From Adiantum capillus-veneris (taxonomy: Eukaryota > Streptophyta > Polypodiopsida > Polypodiales > Pteridaceae): DNA of 64,000 nt. The position numbers and the translations under genes are program-made. Shown here one piece after another: positions 22,811-33,611 of this stretch; the first letter of the stretch is position 1, and every line of letters starts with the position of its first letter. The stretch is taken from the NCBI GenBank assembly GCA_014529385.2, contig CM043956.1:62338620-62402619 (forward strand). The letters run 5' to 3'. The notes beneath the pieces are model-generated. The model saw only the letters and a program-made list of their open reading frames with translations. It did not search any database and was not told where the DNA came from.

Positions 22811-23091
22811 GGGGGGGGGGGAGCGGGGGGAGGCTCACCCCCAAAAATGTAACTATATCATATGGTTTCAAAATAAGGGCTTTTCATGGGGAAAACCTTT
22901 AAAGATTAATAGAATTTACATTTACAAAAGGTGAAAAATCCCAAAGTTTCTTAAGAAAAATGGGTTGTTTTATTATTTCAAAGCATGTGAGTATAGAGTT
23001 TTCTTTTCAATACCCTTTGAATGCACTTTATATAGGTGAATTCCCCTATCCTTTGAATGCACGTTATATAGGCGAATTCCCCCCCACCCCC

Positions 23092-23124
<33 letters not shown>

Positions 23125-23289
23125 AACAAAAAAAAAAAAAAACCCAAGAAGACTCAAGAACTCTTTGTCAGTGAAAGAGACCTTCTAAGATAAAATGATC
23201 ATGTAATGGAAAATTACCTCCAATTGTCTATCAAAGAGAATTCACTTCAAAAATTCAAAAGCATGGAATCCATTCCCCTATTGGCGTAG

Positions 23290-23324
<35 letters not shown>

Positions 23325-23330
23325 CCCACT
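22811..23330. repeat. Homopolymer and CT tracts
   Basis: A G run lies at about 22,811-22,820. A run of about 30 C at 23,093-23,122 is followed by an A run to about 23,143, and a CT run covers about 23,289-23,322. Two near-identical phrases (ctttgaatgca then tataggtgaattccc, at about 23,015-23,080) form a small tandem repeat just before the C run. Confidence 0.9.
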
Positions 23331-24896
23331 AAAAGGAAAAAAAATGAGCACAAACTTACTATAAGGATTGGCACAAAACAAGAGAAGCTCTCACTAGGAT
23401 GATCTAATGCGCATTGAGTTTAAGAGAAGCTCTAATTATATCTAGATGCTAATTAGTGCTAATGTACTAGAACAATGTATAGATTTATTCTTAAATAATC
23501 CCTTAAAATAAATAAAGCTAGGAATTGAGCGTCGTAAACTTAGGGACTGAGTTGTGACCAAATAGATTGAAACAAGATAAAAACCCATATGCTAGGTCAT
23601 GGTTTGAAATTACTACACTGCATAGAGATTGGACCATATAATATGATAACAGATGAATCAATAAGCCTCCCACCAACATCTACTTGTCTACAAGCACACA
23701 TTCAAAAATATGTATCTTTTTTCAAAACCACACTCTTGAGGAGAGGTGAGGAAAATATCATATGCTCCGAAAGAAACATATTTTTTGTAAAAATGACACT
23801 CTTGAGTTGAAGTCTCAAAAGAGATTACCCTTTCACCTAAATTTACTTTAACTCTTTGGGTATGGGAGTTAGAACTAGAACCCTCAGAAAAGATCATATA
23901 CTGTACAGTAATAATCGTTACATGAAATTTGTAAACTTGTAATCTTTACATAAGCTTGTATTGTAACTTTGTATTATGTGCTAAAAAGGACCTTCTAAAT
24001 CTTCGTAGTAATTCAATGGAAACATTTGCAATATGGACCTTTGTGTAGTAATTCAATGGAAAGACATTCAATAGAGGGAGAAAATCTAGAAGAGCTACGA
24101 TGATATATGGGGTTTCAATTGGCATCTTTTTTCCTACAAACGCTTGATGAAATGCTTGACTATCAAAGTAGTCTTTCTCCTCTCTACGATGATGGGGTTT
24201 CTCTCTACCATTGCTTTACATTTGTGAATAGATCTATGCACACCTTATTACTACATGATCATGTCAAGGAGATTGCATCAACGAATTTGAAGCTAGAGAG
24301 CCATGCCAAATTGATACATTAGTAAGACTTCATTAATTAGTAATACATTAGTAGCAGCTATTTCAAAAACACTGAAGGAGACATTGGAGATGGAGACCTT
24401 GAATATTCAAAGAAGAGGGCATGAATGTTGCACTTGGATATTTTTGCCTAGTAATTGCATGAAAGAAAACTAGTTAGGGCTCAAAGAAACTTTATTTTTC
24501 GCTCAATCGTAACCCTAGTTACCAAATGAAATATTGAGGACTTGAAGTGTATGCTGGAAAGCATTAATTGGATAGAAGAAAAGCTGAAGGAGGTTAGAAA
24601 GTCGATCCTTGGCAGTGAAGAGTATTGCTATGGTGTCTAGGTTAAGTGCAGTGCAACGTGCAACATGTGTGTAGAAGAGGAGTCGTTGGTTCTTGGAATG
24701 TGGTCCCTTTGGATATAGCAACATACATGGATCCTACTCAGCAACACCAGCCTATCCCTCAACCTACCCAATTTTAGCTCCCGTCGCTCTTGCCAAAGAT
24801 GTTGACATTAAATCCCTCACCTACCCACCAAGATGTTGTACCCCTAGTGTCCCTTGCCTAGCCTTGACGCGGTGCCTCAATGGTGAGAAGGTGAAA

Positions 24897-24899
<3 letters not shown>
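23331..24899. other. No recognised feature
   Basis: This is AT-rich sequence with only short frames, and none carries a motif I recognise. Confidence 0.55.

Positions 24900-24976
<77 letters not shown>
24900..24976. repeat. GA microsatellite
   Basis: This is an almost perfect GA run of about 38 units. Confidence 0.97.
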
Positions 24977-24978
<2 letters not shown>

Positions 24979-25244
24979 TCACCACCTCCCACACACTGAC
25001 TACCCACACCTCGCTACGATTCTACCTTCCCAACTTCTATAGGGCTATTAGTTTGGTAGCCAATATCAAAATTAAAGAAAATTTTTCTAGAATATATTCT
25101 CAAAATTGCTAGCAACATGTCAACATCCACATGTATGAGTGAGAGAGAGGATGTGACAAATTTGAGAGCATCCTTGACATCCATAATTGTGAAATTGCCC
25201 CTTGCTTAGATACAAATACATTGAACTGTACTTCTGCGCCCAAA

Positions 25245-25632
25245 TTGTTAGGGATCGATTGGGGATTCAAGATGAATCCCCACTAATGACTTGTATATTA
25301 AATGAACAAAGGGTTTGAAGGTCATCTTGAACTTAAATTGATATATAGTGGTATCTTCCAATGTTCATGTATACCTCTAAATAAAGGCCTTCTTTGTAGG
25401 AGGGTACGATATGGATATGCAGATTATATACTATAGCCCAAAATTTTGTCCTACATTCCGTTTGTCCTCTCTCATCCTTTCCTCTTGTTCTATCTTCTTG
25501 ATAGACATTGCTTATTTAAAAGAGGCCCAAAGTGATGCAACCTATGGAGGAGAGACCAATTCCTTCAATAATGTTGGGCTATTCTCAACAATAAGCATGG
25601 CAATGGTGATATCTAAGCATGATCTTCTCTAG
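25245..25632. other. Possible LTR-like start with short hairpin
   Basis: TGTTAGGGATCGATT at 25,247 resembles the start of a plant LTR. It contains a perfect 9-bp stem with a 3-base loop at 25,261-25,281 (GGGGATTCA and its complement). No partner LTR, primer site or ORF was found nearby, so this is only a candidate solo or truncated LTR. 24,977-25,244 shows no feature. Confidence 0.22.
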
Positions 25633-26431
25633 GTTATGTAGGCCGGCCCCGAAGGAGCTAATAAAACGACAGGACCCAAAACTTAAGATAAGGTTTGAAT
25701 ATATCCATCGTTTCGTTTTCATTATTTCCATACTTAATGAGAAGGACATTTTATACTTAAATTAGAGTTTCAGCTCACCTATTTATGGACATAATCAGGG
25801 AATATCTCAATAGATTGAATTGGGTACCACATATGTATTTGGGTCTATGTACCAAACATTAATTAATTATAGCGCAAGATTCTCTATCTCTCTTTGGACA
25901 AAGTAAGCCCTCCCGTTTCGGCCCAATTCCCACGCCTCACTCAATTCACTCAACCCAGGCCGCTTTTCATCTCTGCCAGTTGCGTGCAGACTCTCATATG
26001 GAGCTGGACAGCCCACGACGATGAGATCTCCCACGATGTCCAAGGTCCTGGATACCCCCCCGAACCAAGCAGAGAGTTGTCTCTCTCAAGATCATACTGC
26101 CCTTTGTCAGCCCTGTGTACTGCTTCATTGCCTTGTGCACCTCCTTTCGCAGCCTGTGCCTTCATGTTATTCTCGGGAGCTCCATTCTAGAGCAGCGAGG
26201 GAGAGAGAGCATGCATTGATTGTTCCATGCCCTGCATGCGAGTCGCGACTCACACTCACTGCCCTCCTACAGCTCGTGGCCATCACTTGGTCCTACCGTC
26301 TTTTGCCTCCGTTGAGTTGACCCCCTCCCATCGCCTCTTACGTCTGTCTCCACTCAGCGTTGTACGTGTCACAACACGACATCATGGTAACTTGTGAAAG
26401 CAAATGTATCCCCTGTCATCCCATGACCTCC
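25633..26431. other. No recognised feature
   Basis: Overlapping frames of about 98 codons lie on the plus strand around 25,894-26,320, but no family motif is seen. A 23-base word at 26,361-26,383 is repeated exactly at 30,740-30,762. Confidence 0.5.
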
Positions 26432-28420
26432 TCAAGGATCATATGGGTAACTCAAAAACTTGTATTGTACTAAGCATTGAGATTCTCCGCATCTTTTAAT
26501 TCCTCTCGGATCAAAAGGAATTGTTATATACATCTGTCTCCAAAACATTTGTAACAAATCTCCATTATGGGCAAAATCTTCATGAAGTAAAGACATAAGT
26601 TCCTCATCCTCCTCTTCAAAAAACACTTCCAGGCTTCCGATAATATACTTGAAAGATTTTTGAAACCGCACTTTAACCTTCTCACCAACCTCTAAATCCA
26701 TATGTACCTCTTTCACATAGAAGTCTGAATCTGCATCTTCATTCTCAAAAGAATCCTCTAGATAGCCTTTCTCAACATCGAGAGAAACCTCAGAAATATG
26801 CATGGTAAACCTCTCATCAATTCTCTCACCTTTTACCAAATACCTCTCCAGCTTTACATCATAAAACTTTGCATACCTCTCAAATATGGTGTTTAATTCC
26901 CTCTCCAAATCATCCTGGTAGGTATGCTCCCGGTCACTTGTAACCGACTGCTCAAAAACCTCCTTAGAGTTAGTCTCTGACACAATATCTTCACCCCTTC
27001 TTCCTTTTTGACCCATCGCTAAATTATCTTCAACTGAATCATGTCTCCACTTATATAGGGAGAACATTTCTTCATTACATGACTCTGGTGTCAGCATAGA
27101 GCTAGCATCCTCTTCTTGCTTCAAGGCATCACCATGTATACCCTTCCTATCCATAGCAGATAGATGCTCACAAACCTGCTTGCAATTTATACCCTGTGAC
27201 ACAAGACCTAAATCCCTTTTATGCCTCAGATATTGTTTGCATACCTGTAGGCAAACCTGTATAGTAGGCACTTTATGGCAAGCATCTTTATTTGCATCTT
27301 CACACAGATAAGAAATATCACCCCAATCATAGACCATATCCCAAGAGGTTTCTTGCTCTTCTACTCTATCCTCTGATGTCACTTCAGCCTGTATAGCATA
27401 ACCAAACACTTCTCTATCTTTGATTTGTGAATCTTGAAGATTCATAGCTTCATCTACAGAACCCCAATCCTCATGCAGAGAATCTACATCTGTCATTCCT
27501 TCCTCTACCATGGAATTGTGAAAGCTTGCTGCATCTAGCTCTAAATAAGGCACAATTTCATGAGTCATCTGCATCACATCTGCTACCCCATATATACAAG
27601 ACATACATATTACTCTGTCAATGCACTCCTCTTCTTCCACCTCATCTAGCTGAGGTACTTCACAATCCGCAATGCTACTAGCATAGCTATACTCACAAAG
27701 GAAGATATTTTCAGTCACCCCCTCTAAATTAGCACTTTCGCAGCTAGGCATATCCATTTGGGTAGTACCACATGCATCAAACTCGCATAGGAAAGCATTG
27801 ATAATGACTTCTTCATCCTGGTATATGTCTTCAGCATAGGCATCCGGCTCTTCTAAACTTGGTAAAAGTTCCTGGATCTGCTCAAAAGTAGATTGTAGCA
27901 CATCACTAATATAACCGTCTTCCACCTGTTTTCCCTTCACATCCTCTGTCAAAACCATAGCATCCTCATCCTTGTATATACACTCATGTGAATCTTCAAA
28001 CGAATCAAAAGGAGCGTCCAAATCATCTATCATAGCCGACGAGTTTGCATCATCCTCTAAGTCGCTTTGAGCCATTTCAAGCGCTTGGATAGCATCATGA
28101 GAGTCATTATCTTGAGATACGAAGGTTACAAGACCCAAACGTGCATAAATAGCTTCCACTATGTCTGCTTCATCTGCATACAATAAATTTGCATCTTGCA
28201 AAAGATATGCATCTATTACTGCTTCTAAATTAGCCTGTATGGATGTGTTGACACTTGCATGGCTTACAAGAGACACCAACTCTAGCTGGTCACATCCACT
28301 TCCACTCTGCTCCATCTCTTGGTCTTGATGTTCCAACCATACTGTGTTATAGCTGTAGAAAATCACCCCAGTTGCTTGCATATACATTTGCATAGTCTTG
28401 AACTTGGTGCTTGAAATCAT
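26432..28420 (-). CDS. Large acidic ORF of unknown function (~662 aa)
   Basis: One frame is open for about 1,990 bases, starting at an ATG at 28,420 and ending YPYDP-stop. I do not recognise it. The product is rich in Asp and Glu, with few basic stretches and scattered Cys pairs (for example VICMSCIYG in the middle). Near the C-terminus EKVKVRFQKSFKYIIGSLEV is followed by an acidic run and then FWRQMYITIPFDPRG. No membrane segment or catalytic motif is evident. It overlaps, in another frame, the end of a gag-like stretch (28,347-28,664), so it may be the second frame of the same decayed retroelement or a captured gene. An open frame this long among decayed elements suggests recent constraint or a young insertion. 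Confidence 0.6.
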   Translation of the reverse strand: MISSTKFKTMQMYMQATGVIFYSYNTVWLEHQDQEMEQSGSGCDQLELVSLVSHASVNTSIQANLEAVIDAYLLQDANLLYADEADIVEAIYARLGLVTFVSQDNDSHDAIQALEMAQSDLEDDANSSAMIDDLDAPFDSFEDSHECIYKDEDAMVLTEDVKGKQVEDGYISDVLQSTFEQIQELLPSLEEPDAYAEDIYQDEEVIINAFLCEFDACGTTQMDMPSCESANLEGVTENIFLCEYSYASSIADCEVPQLDEVEEEECIDRVICMSCIYGVADVMQMTHEIVPYLELDAASFHNSMVEEGMTDVDSLHEDWGSVDEAMNLQDSQIKDREVFGYAIQAEVTSEDRVEEQETSWDMVYDWGDISYLCEDANKDACHKVPTIQVCLQVCKQYLRHKRDLGLVSQGINCKQVCEHLSAMDRKGIHGDALKQEEDASSMLTPESCNEEMFSLYKWRHDSVEDNLAMGQKGRRGEDIVSETNSKEVFEQSVTSDREHTYQDDLERELNTIFERYAKFYDVKLERYLVKGERIDERFTMHISEVSLDVEKGYLEDSFENEDADSDFYVKEVHMDLEVGEKVKVRFQKSFKYIIGSLEVFFEEEDEELMSLLHEDFAHNGDLLQMFWRQMYITIPFDPRGIKRCGESQCLVQYKFLSYPYDP

Positions 28421-28664
28421 CACTCACAAGTTCAACAAATGCTGCAATCATCTGAGATTCTGGAATTGCTTGAAGCCTCATCTCTGTCACATAGCACTCA
28501 AGATATCCTTCTGGATCATAGCCTTTGAATATATTAAGCTCATTATATACGGATTGCATAGCGCTTTCAATCTCTTTTTGAATCTAGTCTTCTTCTTCAA
28601 GCCATTTGCATCTGTCTGCAAGCTCTTTCATTTCAGCATATAGCTGCTCCACTTTGCTAACCAT
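28347..28664 (-). pseudogene. Gag-like N-terminal fragment
   Basis: From an ATG at 28,664 the minus strand reads a coiled-coil-like start (VEQLYAEMKELADRCKW), then one TAG near 28,585. The same frame continues through FKGYDPEGYLECYVTEMRLQ to HQVQDYANVYASNWGDFLQL and stops at 28,347. The FxGYDP start, mid-domain helices and terminal W-x-x-F spacing resemble Ty3/gypsy-type gag. This is resemblance by eye only. Confidence 0.42.
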
Positions 28665-28709
28665 CTTTATGTACTCTCACCCCGGCTTGTTCACGTCGGG
28701 TTCACAAAA

Positions 28710-29335
28710 AATATGTCGAGAAATTTGCGGTCTTGCCAGGAAAGCACCGGGCTTATGGCTGTGAGAGTTTGTGAGAGAACTCAACAAAAACTATATGAAG
28801 GAGTTAAACCATAGATGCCATGAAGACTAGGGTTTGGAAAGAAGTGCAATCAAAGAAGACTCACTCTTTCTCTCTTGCACTCACACACACAAAAGAGAAT
28901 GTCAAAACAATACGAAAATGAAAACATCAAGGCTATGGTCATATCGTATCATGGGTAATATGAAAGGGTTAATAGATGAGTTAATGGCATTCAATCTTGG
29001 CTGACCAAATAGGCTACGAATTGTTCTTGGAATTGTAGTTTTGTGCTTACCATAATATATATATTTTTTCTAGTGATTGGGATTAATTGTGTGTACAAAT
29101 CCTCTTGGTTCATAGCAAGATAACTACGCTTACGTCAAAAGAAAAGTTATAGTCTATGAGAGGTAGTATGATGGGATCCGGTGATAGAAGTATTTCATTA
29201 AGCCTTTCTGGGCCAAAGAGAAACACTATACGTTGTTGAAAGTGTATTTTTCCGCTAATCCATACGTTAATTCTAATAGATCGTACAGAGTGAAAGCGAT
29301 AGAAATGATCATCATGTGGGTTATTCATCTAGGAT
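28710..29335 (-). repeat. Retroelement 5' region, family also at 1.6-2.2 kb
   Basis: This aligns by eye with 1,590-2,230, including the gcggtcttgccaggaa phrase and two diverged units of about 240 bp. It sits directly upstream, on the minus strand, of the gag-like ATG at 28,664. The second unit keeps a 72-codon frame (29,110-29,328) matching the one at 2,008-2,226. The first unit shows the same peptide pattern only after a frame change. Confidence 0.5.
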
Positions 29336-29554
29336 AGTATGTGAGAAATGTAGATATGAGAGAAGTGAAGAGATGAGAAGTTTCCCTCCCAAGCCCTATT
29401 CTTGCCCGTAGGCAATAAGGATACTGCGGGGAGAGATGTACCTGTAGCAAAGAGAACCTAGAGAGGATGAATTACTAAGAATGAGAGAGATAGGTTTGGT
29501 TAAGGATATGAGATTAGATACATATATATATATATATATACATATATATATTAG

Positions 29555-29590
<36 letters not shown>

Positions 29591-31240
29591 TGGATTAGAT
29601 ATGAAAATGAAAACAACAAGAAATCAAGAAAACATCAATGTAGAACACATCTTACTTGAAACCCTTCAGCACCATTATTGATGGGAGAGAGAAGAAGAGG
29701 GGAGAATTCAACGTTGATTGATACGCCAAGTACAACACCTTCTTTGATTAGAGTTGATCTTCCAAGGATAGCGTACAAGAATGGCTAGTCTTACTCTAGG
29801 AGAAAGTATAGGCTTGGGCTTATGTTAATGGGGCTAAGTACAATTAAGCATTACTACTCACTCCCTCAAGAATTCCTCTCATCAATGGCTTGAATGCTTG
29901 AGTTATTTTCAAGGAAGAAGAGGTCCCCTTTTATAGGTGAAGGGAACTCCCAAGGGTTTACACAAGAAGAGAGGAGCCAGTGTGAATAGGAATTGGAAAA
30001 GTTGGAAATGAGTTGACCCTGCATGATGTGGGCAGACTGGGGTCCAGTATTTTGATCATATCTCCTCAACCGTAGCTCCAAATAAAAAAGTAAAAATATG
30101 GACAGAAAATTCAGCTCATTAGCTACGATTTTAATTTTAAAATTGTTTTCCAATTCATATTGGAACCTTGTGTAAAAAAATCATCAAAATAGGGTCCATT
30201 TCTGGCAGCAAAAGTCTTCATGTGGTCCCCTTAGCCTAGACTTTCATTTGATTCCAAAGGACACCTCATGCCATATGAAAGCATGACATTGCTCCTTGAC
30301 AAAGTTTTGTAATCATGCTTGCAATAAAGCATTAAAATAAGTGTATCTTTGAAATCATGCCACCTAGTGTTCCACTAGGATATGATTCCCTCCTAGTAGC
30401 TATTTAAAAAGAAATATAAGAAAAATATGAAAAATACATACAATATATATATATTGGAGTTTACCCTAGATATAGGATCTAGCTAGGGTGTGAGATGATA
30501 AAGAGATAGTAGAAATAAAGAATCAATGCTTTTTGCCCCAAGTTAAAGAGGCGGAGCTATTGATGCTTTTCCCATAGTATTTTCTGATGGTAAAGTAAGA
30601 ATAGGTTACCCTTGAGAAAAATAATAGGATGAGATAGAAGGCTTATTATTATACTTAAATATGCATATGTACATTATAGGAAAGATAATTATGTATCTAA
30701 AAAATTACAAGATAACTCTTGTAGTATGCGTTCCCACTATGTACGTGTCACAACACGACATCGCTTCATCACTCGCTATCTCCGTCTCGCAAACCTGGTT
30801 TGCCTGCCTCCTCTCTCTTCCCCTTGTCCGACCAGGGCCTCACATCTCCCTTCAGAGCAACCATGCGGGCTTGCACTTAGAGAAATGAAGAAATATTTTC
30901 CCCGTCGCCGTCCCACATGGCACATCCCTGTCTCTCTCCCCTCTCTCTCTCTTCCACTTGCCATGCCCGCCTGATCTTCGTGCAACTTCCCGTTTTGCTT
31001 TCATTCTTCACGAGGCATCTGCCAAGAGACCCCTTAATTTGAGGTGCTTCAAAAATTAGAGGCACATACTGAGAAGATTTGAATTTTCTTAAATTGGTCC
31101 ATACAATTTGTGCATCCTAAATCGACTCCTTTACCACACACAGGATACTCACGAAGCCCTTCTAATGTTAATTTAGTTTTATAGGATCCTCAACCATATC
31201 TAAGGAGATGGGATCAAAGGCTCCCATCAATTTTGGGCCC
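29336..31240. other. Possible LTR/promoter region, otherwise unassigned
   Basis: A TA-rich microsatellite lies at about 29,521-29,588. On the minus strand CTATAAAAGG near 29,930 is a plausible TATA box in the position matching that of the related locus near 2,660. A T/C-rich stretch with short frames lies at 30,720-31,010. No gene is supported. Confidence 0.35.
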
Positions 31241-31284
31241 TGACAAAGGCACCCATCGTAGATCTTGTCACGAAAGTAAACGTA

Positions 31285-31326
31285 GGTATTTTTGTAAACT
31301 CGGATATCCGAGTTTACAAAAATACC
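31285..31326. repeat. Perfect 42-bp palindrome
   Basis: The 21 bases from ggtatttttgtaaactcg through gat are followed at once by their exact reverse complement, with no spacer. The centre is GATATC. The phrase gagtttac recurs in the next 250 bases, including a near-palindrome at about 31,479-31,503. Confidence 0.97.
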
Positions 31327-31478
31327 CGAGTTTATGTTTTCCCGCCCCAATACATTTGCACATCAAAACTCCATGAAAACATCTACATTCCACAAGTGAC
31401 GTGCATAGGTGATGTGGTTAGGCCAAATGGCTCTCATACCCCAAGTTGTGGGTTCAAGCCTCCTGACGGGGGGGGGGG

Positions 31479-31503
31479 GTAAACTCGGGTACCTGAGTTT
31501 ACA
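31479..31503. repeat. Near-perfect 24-bp palindrome
   Basis: Gtaaactcggg meets its near reverse complement acctgagtttac about a GGTACC centre with one mismatched pair. It shares the gtaaactcgg arm with the 42-bp palindrome at 31,285, so both belong to one local family. Confidence 0.85.
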
Positions 31504-31832
31504 ATATTGTACTCAAGTTTACATTTTTTCCGAGTTTACATTGTCCATGAAAGCCTGAGATCTACGGTGCTCAAGTAGATCCCATCTCCTCCCATGTCCA
31601 TGTGAGATATAGGAGAGGTTGTAGGATGAGCCCTAATATTAATAATTATAAAAGAGGGAAGGCTAGTGGTTATGGAAGCCATGATCTCTACTACAAAATA
31701 TGGGTTGAAAGGCACCGAGGTGGGAGCTGAGAAAGGTGGTATGTGGGGAGGGAGGCTGCATTTGCGGTTGACAAGACAATATGAGGCAAACAATGTGGGT
31801 ACATAGTGACAAGGCTTACGTCTAGCTGGGTG

Positions 31833-32549
31833 ATGGTGTTGCCTGCTCTTCTAAACTACCTATGGAGCAAGCTGCTGCTGCTAGCAGCGTGCTGTCTTGG
31901 TGCTTGCCAAAGCATGAAAGGCAGGCGCCTACTGCCAATCCAGAAGAAGCCGTCTGCCTATGTCATCCCCAAGATATTTGTGGTGCATGGGAGCATTGAC
32001 TTGGATGCAAAGGGCAATAGGGAGGAGGACGACAAGGAGCAGGAGGTAAACTGTATCCTAAATTTCATGTTACTATTTTATCCTTCATTTTCTTTTTTCT
32101 CAACCTTCATCGGTTTATGACAGGATGTCGTGGAGGTTGATGATTTTGCTGCAAGGACGGGTGGCAAGCGGACCGGCTTTGGACCTCAAGCTTCCCTTGC
32201 TCATTACCTAGGACAACTTCCCCCTGGCGATGTGGCCATTATCCATAATGAATTTACTCCCCAAGCCCATTTTATGACTTGGTTGTTAAAAGCTTTGAGC
32301 AAGTTTTTGTGTTTGAGCACCATTGCTCAAACTGCGCATCAAGTGTTCCTAGTGCGTAGATCCCTTGTATGCACAGGGTTTGGCACTGGCTTTCGTGGTA
32401 AAGTGCTTGCCCAGATAGGGATACATGCTTCCATTGGCTCAACTGACCCAAAGGCCATAGCGCACTCCCTCTTGACTGGGGAGTTGCCTTACGCGCAAAA
32501 TAGGCGCCAGGAAATGGTCAAAAAAATTATGAACTCCTTAGATACATGA
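31833..32549 (+). CDS. Two-exon gene of unknown function (212 aa)
   Basis: Exon 1 is 31,833-32,045 and exon 2 is 32,124-32,549. The intron 32,046-32,123 starts GTAAAC and ends TTATGACAG, is phase 0 and holds an in-frame TGA, so splicing is needed. Exon 1 encodes a hydrophobic Leu/Cys-rich start, then a basic patch (MKGRRLLPIQKK) and an acidic end. Exon 2 encodes RTGGKRTGFGPQASLAHYLG, then a Leu-rich helix and GFGTGFRGKVLAQIG. I recognise no family. The chosen ATG is the first in a good frame; an upstream exon is possible. AATAAA follows at 32,573. It converges on the H3-like gene and shares its 3' flank sequence with that gene, suggesting both belong to one mobile unit. Confidence 0.6.
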
Positions 32550-32572
32550 TGTAAAATCACCGTTTTGGAAGT

Positions 32573-32578
32573 AATAAA
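32573..32578 (+). terminator. Candidate polyadenylation signal
   Basis: AATAAA lies 24 bases after the stop of the two-exon gene. The base composition after it is T-rich, as usual for a plant 3' end. Confidence 0.45.
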
Positions 32579-32747
32579 AAATATTTGAAATTGTCTCTCT
32601 ATCTTGCAAATTCTTTTGAATGTGATTTGTCAATCTTGAAAATTGTTTCAATTGGTGATATGAAAATTGTTTTGATAAGTGACTTTGTAATTTCAAGTTC
32701 TATATGTAGTTTTAGTCAATTTCAGTCAATTTAGGTATTTTATGTTT

Positions 32748-32895
32748 CCTAGGGGGTAGATAAGCCTACCAAGGGCCAAAAAAAGCCTGGCCACAAGGGC
32801 GCGCAAATGGCCCATCCATCAGTTTTGGATGGGCCATTTGCGCGCCCTTGTGGCCAGGCTTTATTTTGCCCGTTTAGGCTTATCTACCCCCTAGG
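32748..32895. repeat. 148-bp hairpin, left arm
   Basis: Inner arms of 35 bp (32,784-32,818 and 32,826-32,860) are perfect complements around a 7-base loop. Outer arms of 21 bp (32,748-32,768 and 32,875-32,895, containing GGGGGTAGATAAGCC) also pair. The inner stem contains GGGCGCGC and GGCCCATCC. Confidence 0.96.
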
Positions 32896-33277
32896 ATACT
32901 TACAAAGCACAAATTTATTGAAATGAATTGGTTTTGCATCATTAATTTAGATGCACCCTTTCTATGGCAATTCCAGCATATGTTCACACTCAAGGACACT
33001 AGAAAAGGTGAAATCAATTACGAAATGAAGTTTCCAGCACACTATCACCTGCTTTAGCTCTACCTAGTACACCCCTGCACCAAAAAGTCCAATTACATTG
33101 GACATTTGAAAAATCCAAATTAATGTTGCATAGACACTTGGTTTCACAATATGTTATTTTTTTTTATATCCTATAGTGAATTCAAAGCTTGAAATGGCCA
33201 AAAAAGGGTGTCCACAAGGATCCATGTAAAATAATGTTGCAAAACCAATAGGTTTTAGTAAAGTTTTGCTTTTTAAG

Positions 33278-33433
33278 TACCCTTGGGGGTAGATAAGCCT
33301 ACAAGGGGCAAAAAAAATCCTGGCCACAAGGGCGCGCAAATGGCCCATCCAAAACTGATGGATGGGCCATTTGCGCGCCCTTGTGGCCAGGCTTTTTATT
33401 TCCTCTTATAGGCTTATCTACCCCCAAGGGTAC
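33278..33433. repeat. 156-bp hairpin, right arm
   Basis: Inner arms 33,319-33,351 and 33,359-33,391 are perfect 33-bp complements. The 7-base loop is the reverse complement of the left hairpin's loop, so the two hairpins are in opposite orientation. The outer arms contain GGGGGTAGATAAGCC. Confidence 0.96.
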
Positions 33434-33611
33434 TTAAAAAGCACAAATTTACTGAAATTGACTGAAATTACGTACAGAACTTGAAATTAAGAAGTCATTT
33501 CATTACAAAGATAGTAGACACAGTAGACACAATTGTTGATCATATTGTCATTGGAAAGTCAAATCATTACAAAGATAAGGGTGTGCAATACAAAAAGAGG
33601 GGTAACTTCGG

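Larger units (their letters stand above)
32680..33510. repeat. ~830-bp inverted repeat between convergent genes
   Basis: The left arm (about 32,680-32,945) and right arm (about 33,235-33,510) are reverse complements with moderate divergence outside the hairpins. Left-arm phrases such as aatttcaagttct and tttcagtcaattt recur inverted near 33,455-33,490. Each arm carries its own hairpin (32,748-32,895 and 33,278-33,433). The middle, 32,946-33,234, is unique and has no gene. In transcription sense both flanking genes therefore enter the same 3' sequence. Confidence 0.9.

Noticed and set aside
25894-26320. Overlapping plus-strand frames of about 98 codons
   Set aside because: No motif, no partner exons and no conserved context; GC-richer composition alone is not enough.
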